Part shown: positions 29,010-40,193 of the stretch, in pieces
Numbering within the stretch: position 1 is the stretch's first letter
How the letters are laid out: each line of letters begins with the position of its first letter
Source: Vibrio mimicus CAIM 602
GTDB taxonomy: Bacteria; Pseudomonadota; Gammaproteobacteria; Enterobacterales; Vibrionaceae
Length of the DNA stretch: 57,057 bases
Assembly (NCBI RefSeq): GCF_000338875.1
Contig: NZ_AOMO01000014.1
Coordinates: 1 to 57,057, forward strand
Direction of reading: 5' to 3'
Translations under genes and position numbers: made by a program
The notes under the pieces: generated by a model
Seen by the model: the letters and a program-made list of their open reading frames with translations, nothing else
Told to the model about the DNA's origin: nothing
Database searches by the model: none

Positions 29010-30059
29010 TTAGAAGCCGTATTCCAGACCTACACGTACGAATCCTTTCTTGTCTGCTGAATCATACGCATCATGCTGACCAACACGGATGTATGGTACG
29101 AAACCATTCTTCACGTACATCAGCTGTGCAGACAATACTTCATCTTCGTCGTTTTGCTCTACGCCGTTAACTTCAGAATCAAGGTTAGCTGCATAGCCCA
29201 CTTTGAAGCCCCAAGGACCGTTCCAGTATTGGCCGATCAGAGAGTATTGACCTTGCTCACCAACTTGACCTTTCACAGTTTTAGAAGCACCTTCAGTGTA
29301 CTTGTAAGCACCTGCTAGACCAAAACCAGCTGGTAGAGGCAATTCAAAACCTACGATATAAGCTGTTGCATCTGTAAGGAATGTATTATCAACATCTTTA
29401 CCAGCTGTATCTTTGGTTGTGTAGTCATACTTGAAGTTAGAGTTGTTTTCGTAACCAACATGGAAAGTTACGATATCTGCTGCGTTGTAATGAACTGCAG
29501 CGCCAACGTGGTTAGAATCTTTTGTACCAACATCACCACGGCCAACAGAAACGTTAAAGGTTAAGCCGCCGAAAGCTGGAGAGTCGTAACGTGCGATATC
29601 GCCTTTACGATCATAGTGACCAGCAACGTCGCCGCCCCAGTCAAATACACGACCCAGACCTGGGTTAGAGTATGGCCAGTCAACGATTTCATACAGAGGA
29701 GTCAGCATACGACCGAAACGGATTTTACCCCAGTCGCCTTGTAGACCTAGGAAAGTATCACGAGCGCCTAGTGTGTTACCTTTACCATCTTCACCAACGT
29801 AGCCAGATTCGATTTGCATGAATACGTTCACGTTATCAAACATATCTTTGCTAGCACGGAAACCGATACGAGATTCGTTTTCGTAGTCATAGCCATTGCT
29901 GTCTTCTTGATAGAATGCAGAAATTGCTGCAACACCGTACGCTTGCACGTTGAAATCAGACAGAACACCGATTGCACCAGTTTCAGATGCGGCAAACGCA
30001 CCAGTTGACGCCATCGCTACTGCTGCACCCAGAAGAGTACGTTTAAACATTTTGTCCAT
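29010..30059 (-). CDS. chiP: Outer-membrane porin, likely chitoporin (homologue of V. cholerae VC0972)
   Basis: Trimeric general-porin-type beta-barrel. The signal peptide ends at GAFA (about residue 24), and the mature protein shows alternating strands, the family RFGRMLTPLYEIVDWPYSN loop region, and a C-terminal Phe (VGLEYGF) that targets the BAM complex. It is 349 residues. From memory it matches VC0972, reported as chitin-induced and as a target of the MicX small RNA; both points are recall, not shown here. AGGAG lies 6 bases before the ATG. The 5' leader contains a 9-bp hairpin (30097-30127). It is followed by a lipoprotein gene. Confidence 0.82.
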   Translation of the reverse strand: MDKMFKRTLLGAAVAMASTGAFAASETGAIGVLSDFNVQAYGVAAISAFYQEDSNGYDYENESRIGFRASKDMFDNVNVFMQIESGYVGEDGKGNTLGARDTFLGLQGDWGKIRFGRMLTPLYEIVDWPYSNPGLGRVFDWGGDVAGHYDRKGDIARYDSPAFGGLTFNVSVGRGDVGTKDSNHVGAAVHYNAADIVTFHVGYENNSNFKYDYTTKDTAGKDVDNTFLTDATAYIVGFELPLPAGFGLAGAYKYTEGASKTVKGQVGEQGQYSLIGQYWNGPWGFKVGYAANLDSEVNGVEQNDEDEVLSAQLMYVKNGFVPYIRVGQHDAYDSADKKGFVRVGLEYGF

Positions 30060-30465
30060 GGATAACTCCTAAAAATGGATATAGCTGTTTTTGAGTTTCT
30101 CCCTTAAGTTGGCCGCCGAAGGGAGAATTCATTTCCTTTTCGAGTATCGAAATCGATTCTCTTAGTTGTTGGCACACTCACTGTGTATCCATGTCTGTAG
30201 ACTAACCCTCGCCTTAAAAACATCAATCAGAACTTAATTTTTATCTAAAAAAATATGAGCCACGGCAAACTTCTGGAGAGTAAGTGATCGAGATCGAATT
30301 ATTATCAAATCAAAAGCATAAGTTATCTAACTAATTGATTATAAATAATATATTTTTATGCGGATTTTATTATTTTGAAATGCGTCGAATAAACACAAAG
30401 TGAATGATGACTTTTTAAAACAATAAAAAGGAGTGAGTTGATTAAAAATGGGGAGTTGTTTTTGT
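30060..30465. promoter_or_regulatory. Long AT-rich region upstream of the porin gene
   Basis: A 406-base gap before the ligA terminator. Close to the porin start is a perfect 9-bp inverted repeat TTCTCCCTT / AAGGGAGAA (30097-30105 and 30119-30127) with a 13-base loop, probably a leader hairpin. Farther out the sequence is very AT-rich with no gene. No full CRP or NagC consensus was found, although chitin or CRP control would be expected. Confidence 0.5.
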
Positions 30466-30497
30466 TCAAAAATAAACCCCAGCAGAAGCTGAGGTTT
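30466..30497 (-). terminator. Terminator of ligA
   Basis: Stem AAACCCCAGC / GCTGAGGTTT with one mismatch and an AGAA loop, followed on the minus strand by TATTTTTG, 68 bases after the ligA stop. Confidence 0.75.
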
Positions 30498-30564
30498 AGA
30501 CTATCGATAAACAAGAAGTTCAAACTATTTTTTGGATACGTCGATGAGACACCAATCTAAATAA

Positions 30565-32652
<2,088 letters not shown>

Positions 32653-32667
32653 CTATCACAACTCATC

Positions 32668-32694
32668 AAATACCCAGTAAAACACTGGGTATTT
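32668..32694 (-). repeat. Inverted repeat just after zipA
   Basis: Perfect 11-bp stem AAATACCCAGT / ACTGGGTATTT with a 5-base loop, 20 bases after the zipA stop. The tail is only weakly T-rich (TATTTGATG). Confidence 0.7.
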
Positions 32695-32713
32695 GCGGCT
32701 CTTAATACCAAGC

Positions 32714-33572
32714 TTATGCTTTTGTAGTACGAGCTTTAAATTGTTGAATCTGTTTGCGATAGATATCCAGACGATTAGGAGTCATTAAGTTGCGTGAATC
32801 ATCTAATACGTGGCCACCCAGATCGTCAGCAATTTGCTGAGCAGTTTTTAGCATCAGCTTGAAGTTTTGCTCTGGATCCCCGAAGCAAGGCAATGTCATG
32901 AAAAATGAGATACCTTTCGTTGAAAAATCCGCAGGATCATCGTGCATTAGCGTGCCTGGTTGCATCATATTAGCCACACTAAATAAAATTTTACCCGTAC
33001 CCGATAGATCTGCATGACGATGGAAAATATCCATCTCACCAAACAACAAGCCATTTTGTTGCATGCTATCGAATAGCTTAGTTCCGATAAAGGGCTGACT
33101 ACCAGAACAGTGTACATTAAGCACAATCACATCCAGCTGCTCTTCTTCTGGCTCTTCGATAGTAGGCACCACATCCGCGGTAGGTTGTGTTATCGGTGTC
33201 TGTACCGAAGTCTGTACTCGTGGCATTTCTACCGTAGGCTGAGTCGGCTTAGATTGATGAGAAACAGGCTGTTCAATTTCGTCATCTTCTTCCAAATCAT
33301 CTTGAGGAGCAAGATCAGCAATTAAAGGGTCATGCTGCTGGTTCGGGATGCCAAAATCCGGCTCTTTACGTTCCTTGCGAATGATTTCAAAATCATCCTC
33401 GGCCGCAAATGCTCGTGAAGGTGGTTCATCACTCTCAACATCAATTTTGTCGCAGAGGTTTATCTCCAAACTTAGATTTTCCCTCTTTTTTGCTGGTCCA
33501 TAGACCATGAAACAGCAACGCAGCTATCGCCAACGCGCCAACAATTATCAATACGAATCGCAATTCCTGCAT
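32714..33572 (-). pseudogene. zipA: ZipA cell-division protein, frameshifted near residue 41
   Basis: Membrane-tethered protein that binds the FtsZ tail at the division ring. The N-terminus is read from ATG 33572: [20 protein letters not shown] (membrane anchor), then a basic stretch ending in FGDKPLR. That frame stops at 33441. The rest ([12 protein letters not shown], a Pro/Gln-rich linker, then the FtsZ-binding domain from about [12 protein letters not shown] to QFKARTTKA) is in another frame, open from 33508. Removing one base near 33452-33455 (an extra C, minus strand, between CGA and AAA) joins them as [14 protein letters not shown], 285 residues, a normal ZipA. Since zipA is essential in E. 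coli, a sequence error is the likeliest cause. Confidence 0.9.
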
Positions 33573-33800
33573 CTTAAACTCTCAGTATCCCGTTTGATGT
33601 TCTGAGCTCTAGCGCCCGACAGGACGTTTATCAGGGTGTGTTTTTGGCTTGTCGGGTACTTTACCAAAACTCTCGTTGAATTTAGAACAACTTAATGTGA
33701 GAAGTTGAAAAGATGACGCGTTTTTTGCAGTTTCGTCATTTCACTTCAGCACCAATCAAGTACAATCTTCGCTCGGTTAATCAAGGAGAACACCGTTTTT

Positions 33801-34553
33801 ATGCAGATCAGCTCACGTTCCGGATTCGGCTATTTCTTTTACGGCCTGCGTCTAGCTTTAACTCCCGGTATACGCCGCTTCGTTGTTCTTCCACTTCTAG
33901 CTAACATCGTGCTGGTAGGCGGGGCCATGTATTACTTATTCAGCCATTTAGATACTTGGATTACTGAGTGGATGGGACAACTTCCATCATTTCTGTCATG
34001 GCTCAGCTATGTACTTTGGCCCATACTGGTTCTCACTATACTTGCCACTTTCTCCTATTTTTTTAGTACCTTAGCAAACTTTATTGCTTCCCCCTTCAAT
34101 GGTTTGTTAGCTGAAAAAGTAGAACAATACTTATCTGGTGAACGTATCGGTGAAGAAGGTGTATGGGCATTAGTTAAAGATGTACCTCGCATACTGGCCC
34201 GTGAGTGGCGAAAAATACTCTACTTACTCCCCAAAGCACTTGGTTTATTTCTCTTGTTGCTGATTCCAGCGCTCGGGCAAACTCTCGGACCGCTTGCTTG
34301 GTTCATCTTCACTGCTTGGATGCTAGCTATACAGTATTGTGATTATCCTTTCGACAATCACAAAGTTGCCTTCCATGACATGCGTAATACTTTGAAACAA
34401 AATCAAAGCAAAGCGTATGGCTTTGGTATTTTAGTGGCACTTTTTACCAGCATTCCTATTGTTAACCTCTTTATAGTTCCCGTTGCCGTATGCGGCGCGA
34501 CGGCAATGTGGGTGATGGAATTTAAAGCACAACATCCATCGGTTCGCAGGTAG
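33801..34553 (+). CDS. cysZ: CysZ, sulfate uptake membrane protein
   Basis: Sulfate permease supporting cysteine synthesis. Four main hydrophobic segments are seen (VVLPLLANIVLVGGAMYYL, ILVLTILATFSYFF, LGLFLLLLIPALG, ILVALFTSIPIVNLFIVPVA; each is given only in part). They match the CysZ/EI24 family at 250 residues. The ATG follows AAGGAG with a longer-than-usual spacer (13 bases). It lies upstream of cysK as in E. coli, separated by 126 bases with a strong inverted repeat, and is divergent from zipA. Confidence 0.93.
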   Translation: MQISSRSGFGYFFYGLRLALTPGIRRFVVLPLLANIVLVGGAMYYLFSHLDTWITEWMGQLPSFLSWLSYVLWPILVLTILATFSYFFSTLANFIASPFNGLLAEKVEQYLSGERIGEEGVWALVKDVPRILAREWRKILYLLPKALGLFLLLLIPALGQTLGPLAWFIFTAWMLAIQYCDYPFDNHKVAFHDMRNTLKQNQSKAYGFGILVALFTSIPIVNLFIVPVAVCGATAMWVMEFKAQHPSVRR

Positions 34554-34591
34554 CAAGCTCCACATAACTTATAACTTTTTAATCCTTTTCC

Positions 34592-34632
34592 CTTAGTGAA
34601 TATGAACTTATTCTCTGCTCATATTCACTAAG
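34592..34632. promoter_or_regulatory. Perfect 14-bp inverted repeat between cysZ and cysK
   Basis: Arms CTTAGTGAATATGA (34592-34605) and TCATATTCACTAAG (34619-34632) with a 13-base loop, 47 bases before cysK. No T-run follows. It may be a leader hairpin or an operator, for example for CysB, which controls cysK in enteric bacteria. Confidence 0.6.
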
Positions 34633-34679
34633 TATTCACGCACAAACACTCGCTGCGTAACGAATGAAGGAACATCACC

Positions 34680-35648
34680 ATGAGCAAAATCTACGAAGAC
34701 AACTCTCTAACTATTGGTAACACCCCGCTTGTCCGCCTAAACAAAGTGTCACAGGGCAAAGTACTTGCCAAAGTCGAATCACGTAATCCAAGCTTCAGTG
34801 TTAAATGCCGTATCGGCGCCAACATGATTTGGGAAGCTGAGAAACAAGGCAAACTCAAGCCTGGTGTTGAGTTAGTTGAACCCACCAGTGGAAATACCGG
34901 AATTGCCTTAGCCTTCGTTGCGGCAGCTCGTGGCTATAAATTAACTCTGACTATGCCTGAATCGATGAGTTTAGAGCGTCGTAAACTACTGAAAGCTCTT
35001 GGTGCAAATTTAGAGCTTACTGAAGCAGCCAAAGGTATGAAAGGTGCAATTGCCAAAGCAGAAGAAATTGTTGCGAGTAATCCAGAGAAATATCTGCTGC
35101 TGCAACAGTTTAACAACCCTGCTAACCCTGAGATTCATGAGAAAACGACTGGTCCTGAAATTTGGGAAGCAACTGAAGGTCAAGTAGATGTATTTGTCGC
35201 AGGTGTGGGCACTGGTGGCACATTAACGGGTACTAGCCGCTACATTAAAGGTACAAAAGGCAAAGCGATTGTTTCTGTTGCCGTTGAACCAACAGAGTCT
35301 CCTGTCATTACTCAAGCGTTAGCCGGTGAAGAAATCAAACCTGCGCCGCATAAAATTCAAGGTATCGGTGCTGGTTTTATCCCTGGAAACTTAGATTTAA
35401 GCCTGATTGACCGCGTTGAACGCGTTACTTCTGAAGAAGCGATTGAGATGGCTCGTCGCCTGATGGAAGAAGAAGGCATTCTAGCTGGCATCTCTTCAGG
35501 CGCAGCAGTTGTGGCAGCAAACAGAATAGCCCAACTTCCTGAATTTGAAGGAAAAACCATCGTTACCGTTCTACCAAGCTCTGGTGAGCGTTACCTAAGT
35601 ACGGCGCTTTTCGCTGGCATTTTTACCGAAAAAGAAAACCAGCAGTAA
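34680..35648 (+). CDS. cysK: Cysteine synthase A
   Basis: PLP enzyme making cysteine from O-acetylserine and sulfide. The PLP Lys is K42 in SVKCRIG. The substrate loop [11 protein letters not shown] and the phosphate-binding [11 protein letters not shown] follow. At 322 residues it matches E. coli CysK (323). AAGGAAC precedes the ATG. It is separated from ptsH by its own terminator, although the cysK-ptsHI-crr order is the enteric one. Confidence 0.97.
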   Translation: MSKIYEDNSLTIGNTPLVRLNKVSQGKVLAKVESRNPSFSVKCRIGANMIWEAEKQGKLKPGVELVEPTSGNTGIALAFVAAARGYKLTLTMPESMSLERRKLLKALGANLELTEAAKGMKGAIAKAEEIVASNPEKYLLLQQFNNPANPEIHEKTTGPEIWEATEGQVDVFVAGVGTGGTLTGTSRYIKGTKGKAIVSVAVEPTESPVITQALAGEEIKPAPHKIQGIGAGFIPGNLDLSLIDRVERVTSEEAIEMARRLMEEEGILAGISSGAAVVAANRIAQLPEFEGKTIVTVLPSSGERYLSTALFAGIFTEKENQQ

Positions 35649-35674
35649 TACGTGGTTAAATCAATTTTTCGTTT

Positions 35675-35702
35675 AAAAAAGCCCCAGTCAGGGGCTTTTT
35701 TG
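35675..35702 (+). terminator. Terminator of cysK
   Basis: Perfect 11-bp stem AAAAAAGCCCC / GGGGCTTTTTT with an AGTCA loop, 27 bases after the stop. Confidence 0.92.
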
Positions 35703-35943
35703 TTGATCCCTGCCTCACCTTTGGTAATATCGGCATGTTTTATTTTTAGCTTCAAAATAAAGAAGTCTACGGTTTACACTCAATTGCTTAATTGCAACAA
35801 ATAGCAAAGGCAATTGATAAATTTTGACCAGTCTTAGTTCTGACACGAAAAGCCTGTGACAGTGCTAGCACAAAGCGGCTTATCCGGTTAAGCTAAATCT
35901 GGTTAACAAACTTACAAAAAATAAACTCATTGGGGTATAAAAC

Positions 35944-36201
35944 ATGTACGAGAAGCAAGTAGAAATCACAGCAGAAAACGGCCTTCACACTCGTCCAGCT
36001 GCACAGTTTGTAAAAGAAGCAAAAGCTTTTGATGCAGACATCACAGTGACTTCTAACGGTAAAAGTGCAAGCGCGAAAAGTCTATTCAAGCTGCAAACGC
36101 TAGGTCTGGTAAAAGGTACTGTAGTTACTATCTCTGCCGAAGGCCCTCAAGCGAAAGAAGCTGTTGAGCACCTAGTTGCTCTGATGGACCAACTTCACTA
36201 A
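35944..36201 (+). CDS. ptsH: HPr, phosphocarrier of the PTS
   Basis: Carries phosphate from enzyme I to EIIA domains. The phospho-His is His15 ([10 protein letters not shown]) and Ser46 is in SAKSLFKLQ. The 85 residues match the family. First gene of ptsH-ptsI-crr. The 240-base upstream region should hold the promoter; only a poor CRP-like match (TGTGACAGTGCTAGCA) was seen there. Confidence 0.98.
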   Translation: MYEKQVEITAENGLHTRPAAQFVKEAKAFDADITVTSNGKSASAKSLFKLQTLGLVKGTVVTISAEGPQAKEAVEHLVALMDQLH

Positions 36202-36215
36202 TCCGGTCTTCCTTT

Positions 36216-36247
36216 CAAAGCCATTTTGTTCACGCAAAATGGCTTTG
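36216..36247 (+). repeat. Perfect 13-bp hairpin between ptsH and ptsI
   Basis: Arms CAAAGCCATTTTG (36216-36228) and CAAAATGGCTTTG (36235-36247) with a 6-base loop, 14 bases after the ptsH stop. There is no T-run beyond TTG, so it may stabilise the ptsH message or partly end transcription, giving more HPr than enzyme I. Confidence 0.8.
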
Positions 36248-36335
36248 TTGGAAATAAACCGAGAATTAAGCTACACGTTACCGTTAGCGAATTGTCCAAT
36301 CTCCCGTTTACAGTTGACCAGTTTAAGGTAAGGCT

Positions 36336-38057
36336 ATGATTTCAGGCATTCTAGCATCTCCAGGTATTGCGATTGGTAAAGCATTACTTCTTCAAGAAGA
36401 TGAAATTGTCCTAAACACAAACACCATTTCTGACGATCAAGTAGAAGCCGAAGTTGAGCGCTTTTACACTGCGCGTAATAAATCTTCTGCGCAGTTGGAA
36501 GTGATCAAACAAAAAGCACTTGAAACTTTTGGTGAAGAAAAAGAAGCCATCTTTGAAGGCCATATCATGTTGCTTGAAGATGAAGAGCTAGAAGAAGAGA
36601 TTTTAGCCCTCATCAAGAAAGAAAAAATGTCTGCCGATAACGCGATTCATACCGTTATCGAAGAACAAGCCACTGCGCTTGAGTCACTAGACGACGAATA
36701 CCTAAAAGAACGTGCTACCGACATTCGTGATATCGGTACACGTTTTGTAAAAAACGCTCTAGGCATGCATATCGTTTCTCTAAGCGAAATCGATCAAGAA
36801 GTTATCCTAGTGGCGTACGACTTAACTCCTTCTGAAACTGCACAAATTAACCTGAACTATGTTCTTGGTTTTGCTTGTGATATCGGTGGCCGTACTTCTC
36901 ACACTTCAATTATGGCTCGTTCGCTAGAACTACCAGCCATCGTGGGTACCAATGACATCACCAAAAAAGTGAAGAATGGCGACATGCTGATTCTGGATGC
37001 AATGAACAACAAAATCATTGTGAATCCAACCGAAGCGCAAATTGAAGAAGCTAAAGCTGTTAAAGCTGCTTTCCTTGCTGAAAAAGAAGAGCTGGCAAAG
37101 CTGAAGGATCTTCCTGCAGAAACTTTAGACGGTCACCGCGTTGAAGTGTGTGGCAACATCGGCACAGTGAAAGACTGTGATGGCATCATCCGTAACGGTG
37201 GTGAAGGTGTAGGTCTGTACCGAACTGAATTCCTGTTTATGGATCGTGATGCTCTACCGACTGAAGAAGAGCAATACCAAGCCTACAAAGAAGTCGCGGA
37301 AGCAATGAGTGGTCAAGCCGTTATTATCCGAACTATGGATATCGGTGGCGACAAAGATCTGCCTTATATGGATCTGCCAAAAGAGATGAACCCATTCTTG
37401 GGCTGGCGTGCAGTGCGTATCAGCTTAGATCGCCGTGAAATTCTGCGTGATCAGCTACGCGGTATTCTGCGTGCTTCTGCTCACGGTAAACTTCGCGTAA
37501 TGTTCCCAATGATCATTTCCGTTGAAGAAATCCGCGAACTGAAAAAAGCGATTGAAGAATATAAAATTGAACTGCGTGCTGAAGGCCATGCTTTCGATGA
37601 AAACATCGAGATCGGTGTGATGGTGGAAACACCAGCTGCTGCAGCGATTGCACACCACTTAGCAAAAGAAGTGTCTTTCTTCTCTATCGGTACTAACGAT
37701 TTAACTCAATACACCCTAGCGGTAGATCGTGGTAACGAGATGATCTCTCACCTCTATAACCCACTCTCTCCAGCTGTTTTGACTGTGATCAAGCAAGTGA
37801 TTGATGCTTCTCACGCTGAAGGTAAATGGACTGGTATGTGTGGTGAATTGGCGGGTGATGAGCGTGCAACTCTGCTTCTGTTGGGTATGGGGCTGGATGA
37901 ATTCTCTATGAGTGGCATCTCCATTCCAAAAGTGAAGAAAGTGATCCGTAACACCAATTATGCGGAAATTAAAGCGATGGCTGAAGAAGCTCTATCTCTG
38001 CCAACCGCCGCAGAAATCGAAGCTTGCGTAGAAAAATTCATCGCTGAAAAAGCTTAA
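36336..38057 (+). CDS. ptsI: PTS enzyme I
   Basis: Transfers phosphate from PEP to HPr. The phospho-His lies in [12 protein letters not shown] near residue 189. The PEP-binding C-terminal barrel shows [32 protein letters not shown] and the catalytic Cys in [11 protein letters not shown]. At 573 residues it is the normal length. AAGGTAAGG precedes the ATG. Second gene of the pts operon. Confidence 0.98.
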   Translation: MISGILASPGIAIGKALLLQEDEIVLNTNTISDDQVEAEVERFYTARNKSSAQLEVIKQKALETFGEEKEAIFEGHIMLLEDEELEEEILALIKKEKMSADNAIHTVIEEQATALESLDDEYLKERATDIRDIGTRFVKNALGMHIVSLSEIDQEVILVAYDLTPSETAQINLNYVLGFACDIGGRTSHTSIMARSLELPAIVGTNDITKKVKNGDMLILDAMNNKIIVNPTEAQIEEAKAVKAAFLAEKEELAKLKDLPAETLDGHRVEVCGNIGTVKDCDGIIRNGGEGVGLYRTEFLFMDRDALPTEEEQYQAYKEVAEAMSGQAVIIRTMDIGGDKDLPYMDLPKEMNPFLGWRAVRISLDRREILRDQLRGILRASAHGKLRVMFPMIISVEEIRELKKAIEEYKIELRAEGHAFDENIEIGVMVETPAAAAIAHHLAKEVSFFSIGTNDLTQYTLAVDRGNEMISHLYNPLSPAVLTVIKQVIDASHAEGKWTGMCGELAGDERATLLLLGMGLDEFSMSGISIPKVKKVIRNTNYAEIKAMAEEALSLPTAAEIEACVEKFIAEKA

Positions 38058-38067
38058 TTATTGGTTG

Positions 38068-38119
38068 ATACCAAGGAGATAGGCGATGAAAATAGTCGTC
38101 TATCTCTGGCGATTGGTAT
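38068..38119 (+). repeat. Two-part imperfect hairpin between ptsI and crr
   Basis: Nested arms: ATACCAA (38068-38074) pairs with TTGGTAT (38113-38119), and GAGATAG (38076-38082) pairs with CTATCTC (38100-38106). The left side contains the AAGGAG ribosome site of the short ORF at 38086. Confidence 0.6.
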
Positions 38120-38145
38120 ACTATACTTCGACAGAACAAATCTAA
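38086..38145 (+). CDS. Candidate 19-residue ORF between ptsI and crr
   Basis: Reads MKIVVYLWRLVYYTSTEQI. AAGGAG lies 7 bases before the ATG, a near-ideal ribosome site, which is the main evidence. It ends 20 bases before crr. The peptide is basic and aromatic in the middle, without a clear family. Its ribosome site and first half lie in the hairpin at 38068-38119. It could be a small protein or a leader peptide coupling translation into crr, or it could be chance. Confidence 0.4.
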   Translation: MKIVVYLWRLVYYTSTEQI

Positions 38146-38165
38146 AACGTTAGGAGCATGACACA

Positions 38166-38675
38166 ATGGGTCTGTTTGACAAACTTAAGAAGCTAGTCTC
38201 TGACGACAGCGCTAACGCTGGTGCAATTGACATTATCGCACCTCTTTCTGGTGAAATCGTAAACATCGAAGATGTGCCAGATGTTGTGTTCGCTGAAAAA
38301 ATCGTTGGTGACGGTATCGCGATCAAGCCTGCTGGTAACAAGATGGTAGCTCCTGTTAACGGTACTATCGGTAAAATCTTCGAAACTAACCACGCATTCT
38401 CTATCGAATCTGATGACGGCGTTGAGCTGTTTGTTCACTTCGGCATCGACACTGTTGAACTGAAAGGCGAAGGCTTCAAGCGTATCGCTGAAGAAGGCCA
38501 ATCAGTGAAAATCGGCGATACTATTATCGAATTCGATTTGGCACTGCTAGAAGAGAAAGCAAAATCAACTCTGACTCCAGTTGTTATTTCTAACATGGAT
38601 GAAATCAAAGAGCTGAACAAACTTTCTGGTTCTGTAAACGTAGGTGAAACTCCAATCCTACGCGTTACCAAGTAA
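38166..38675 (+). CDS. crr: EIIA-Glc (Crr), PTS phosphocarrier and regulator
   Basis: Passes phosphate from HPr to sugar permeases, and regulates adenylate cyclase and non-PTS permeases. His91 is the phosphorylated residue ([11 protein letters not shown]) and His76 (TNHAFSIES) its partner, counting Met1. The 169 residues match E. coli. AGGAG precedes the ATG at 9 bases. It is the likely EIIA for NagE, which lacks one. Third gene of the pts operon, ended by a strong terminator. Confidence 0.98.
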   Translation: MGLFDKLKKLVSDDSANAGAIDIIAPLSGEIVNIEDVPDVVFAEKIVGDGIAIKPAGNKMVAPVNGTIGKIFETNHAFSIESDDGVELFVHFGIDTVELKGEGFKRIAEEGQSVKIGDTIIEFDLALLEEKAKSTLTPVVISNMDEIKELNKLSGSVNVGETPILRVTK

Positions 38676-38691
38676 TCGACTTGTGTGATGT

Positions 38692-38722
38692 AAAAAACGC
38701 TGCCCAGTGCAGCGTTTTTTGT
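38692..38722 (+). terminator. Terminator of ptsH-ptsI-crr
   Basis: Perfect 12-bp stem AAAAAACGCTGC / GCAGCGTTTTTT with a CCAGT loop, then GTTTTT. Confidence 0.93.
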
Positions 38723-38773
38723 TTTTACGGCCTAGCCTTTTGGAAATTGCCAATACCGCCTAAAAGGGAACGG

Positions 38774-39940
38774 TTAGTTTGAAAAACCGAGAGCGTAACG
38801 CAGCACTTGCGTTTTTAGTGGCCCAGAGCGCTCGGCTAAAGCAAGTGCAACATTACGCACAAACCTAACTGGCGTGAACGAGTTGCTAAAGGTTTTGTAA
38901 AACAGATCCATCCCCGTTTGCATCAGCAGATTATCAGGACGACGACGACGCTCATAGCGTTCAAACTGTGTCTGACTTAATACCGCATGATCCTGTGTTT
39001 CCGCCAGCAACACGGCCACATCTTTAAAACCTAGATTCACGCCCTGCCCTGCTAACGGGTTAATCGTATGTGCTGCATCACCAACCAGCACACAGCGATT
39101 TTTTACATATTGCTGAGCGTGACGTCGAGTCAGCGGAAAAGAGCCCTGCTGCAACACCTTTATATTCCCTAGCTCAGCAGGAAAATGCTGAAGAATTTCG
39201 CCACGCAATTGTTCCGAGTTTAATGCTGCCAGTTTTCGAATGCGCTGCGGTGTGTCATACCAAACCAAAGACGCCTGATTACCACCCAAAGGCAAGTAGG
39301 AGCGAGGCCCCGTTGGGAAAAATTGCTGCCACGTCGTTTCTTGCTGAATCTGTTCAGTTTGCACATTAATTAACATGCAGTGCTGGCGATAATCCCAAGC
39401 CGTGATCCCGATATGTGCCAGTTGACGAACCTGTGAATTCGCGCCATCCGCACCAACCACCCAATCACACTCAAGTACAGCACCTGATTGTAAAGTGACA
39501 TGGCATCCCTCTTCGGTCACATCCAATTGAGCCAATTGATCTGGGCACATCAAGGTCAGTTGTGGGTAATTTACGAATTGCTGCCACAAAGCTAATTGAA
39601 TGACTCGGTTTTCCACCATGTAGCCTAATTGTGGCAAATCCAAGGACTCACAGGAAAAACGCGTACGACATTCTGGGTGTTCCCACGTTTCTAGGTGACG
39701 ATAGGGACAAGCGCGCATGGCAACAATACTTGACCAAGCTCCAAGTTCTTCCAGCAGTTCTACCGAGGTTTGTGAAATCGCTGACACACGGACGTCCATA
39801 GCTTGATTAGGCTCAAAAGCTTGTGGCTCACCTGAATCAATCACCGCAACCTTGCGTCCTTGACGTGCAAAGCCAAGTGCAGCCGCAGCACCCACCATAC
39901 CGCCACCGACTACCAGGATATCAAATTTATTGCTGCTCAT
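38774..39940 (-). CDS. ubiF: UbiF/UbiH-family FAD monooxygenase of ubiquinone synthesis
   Basis: Hydroxylates a ubiquinone precursor ring. The FAD motif is at the N-terminus (ILVVGGGMVGAAAALGF), with the DG motif VVGADGANSQVR and the GD motif GDAAHTINPLAGQGVNLGF. I start at ATG 39940 (388 residues); 39952 is an alternative ATG four codons upstream. By position and sequence it fits UbiF (2-octaprenyl-3-methyl-6-methoxy-benzoquinol hydroxylase), which sits near miaB in E. coli too. UbiH and VisC/UbiI are close paralogues, so the exact step is not certain. Confidence 0.85.
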   Translation of the reverse strand: MSSNKFDILVVGGGMVGAAAALGFARQGRKVAVIDSGEPQAFEPNQAMDVRVSAISQTSVELLEELGAWSSIVAMRACPYRHLETWEHPECRTRFSCESLDLPQLGYMVENRVIQLALWQQFVNYPQLTLMCPDQLAQLDVTEEGCHVTLQSGAVLECDWVVGADGANSQVRQLAHIGITAWDYRQHCMLINVQTEQIQQETTWQQFFPTGPRSYLPLGGNQASLVWYDTPQRIRKLAALNSEQLRGEILQHFPAELGNIKVLQQGSFPLTRRHAQQYVKNRCVLVGDAAHTINPLAGQGVNLGFKDVAVLLAETQDHAVLSQTQFERYERRRRPDNLLMQTGMDLFYKTFSNSFTPVRFVRNVALALAERSGPLKTQVLRYALGFSN

Positions 39941-40193
39941 ACCCTTTCCCATCAAGCATCTTATCTAAACGGCATTGTACGGAGTGAGGGAAATATTGCG
40001 ACATTTTTTACGCTAAAACCCTGCTTGTAATAAGGTAAAAAGTCAATCACAACAAGGGTTACAAGAGAATTCCGCCAATTACTAGTCAGTCGGTTTTTAA
40101 AGCAGTACAATACGCCGCTTACCGCCGAGAGGGCGGCTAGAATGTGAGCTAAAGCTCAAATGATTGAAGAACTATTGAACGAGCGAAAGTGTG

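Noticed and set aside
35870..35895. CRP site before ptsH (TGTGACAGTGCTAGCA)
   Set aside because: Only one half fits the consensus, and the dyad is poor; not listed as a feature.
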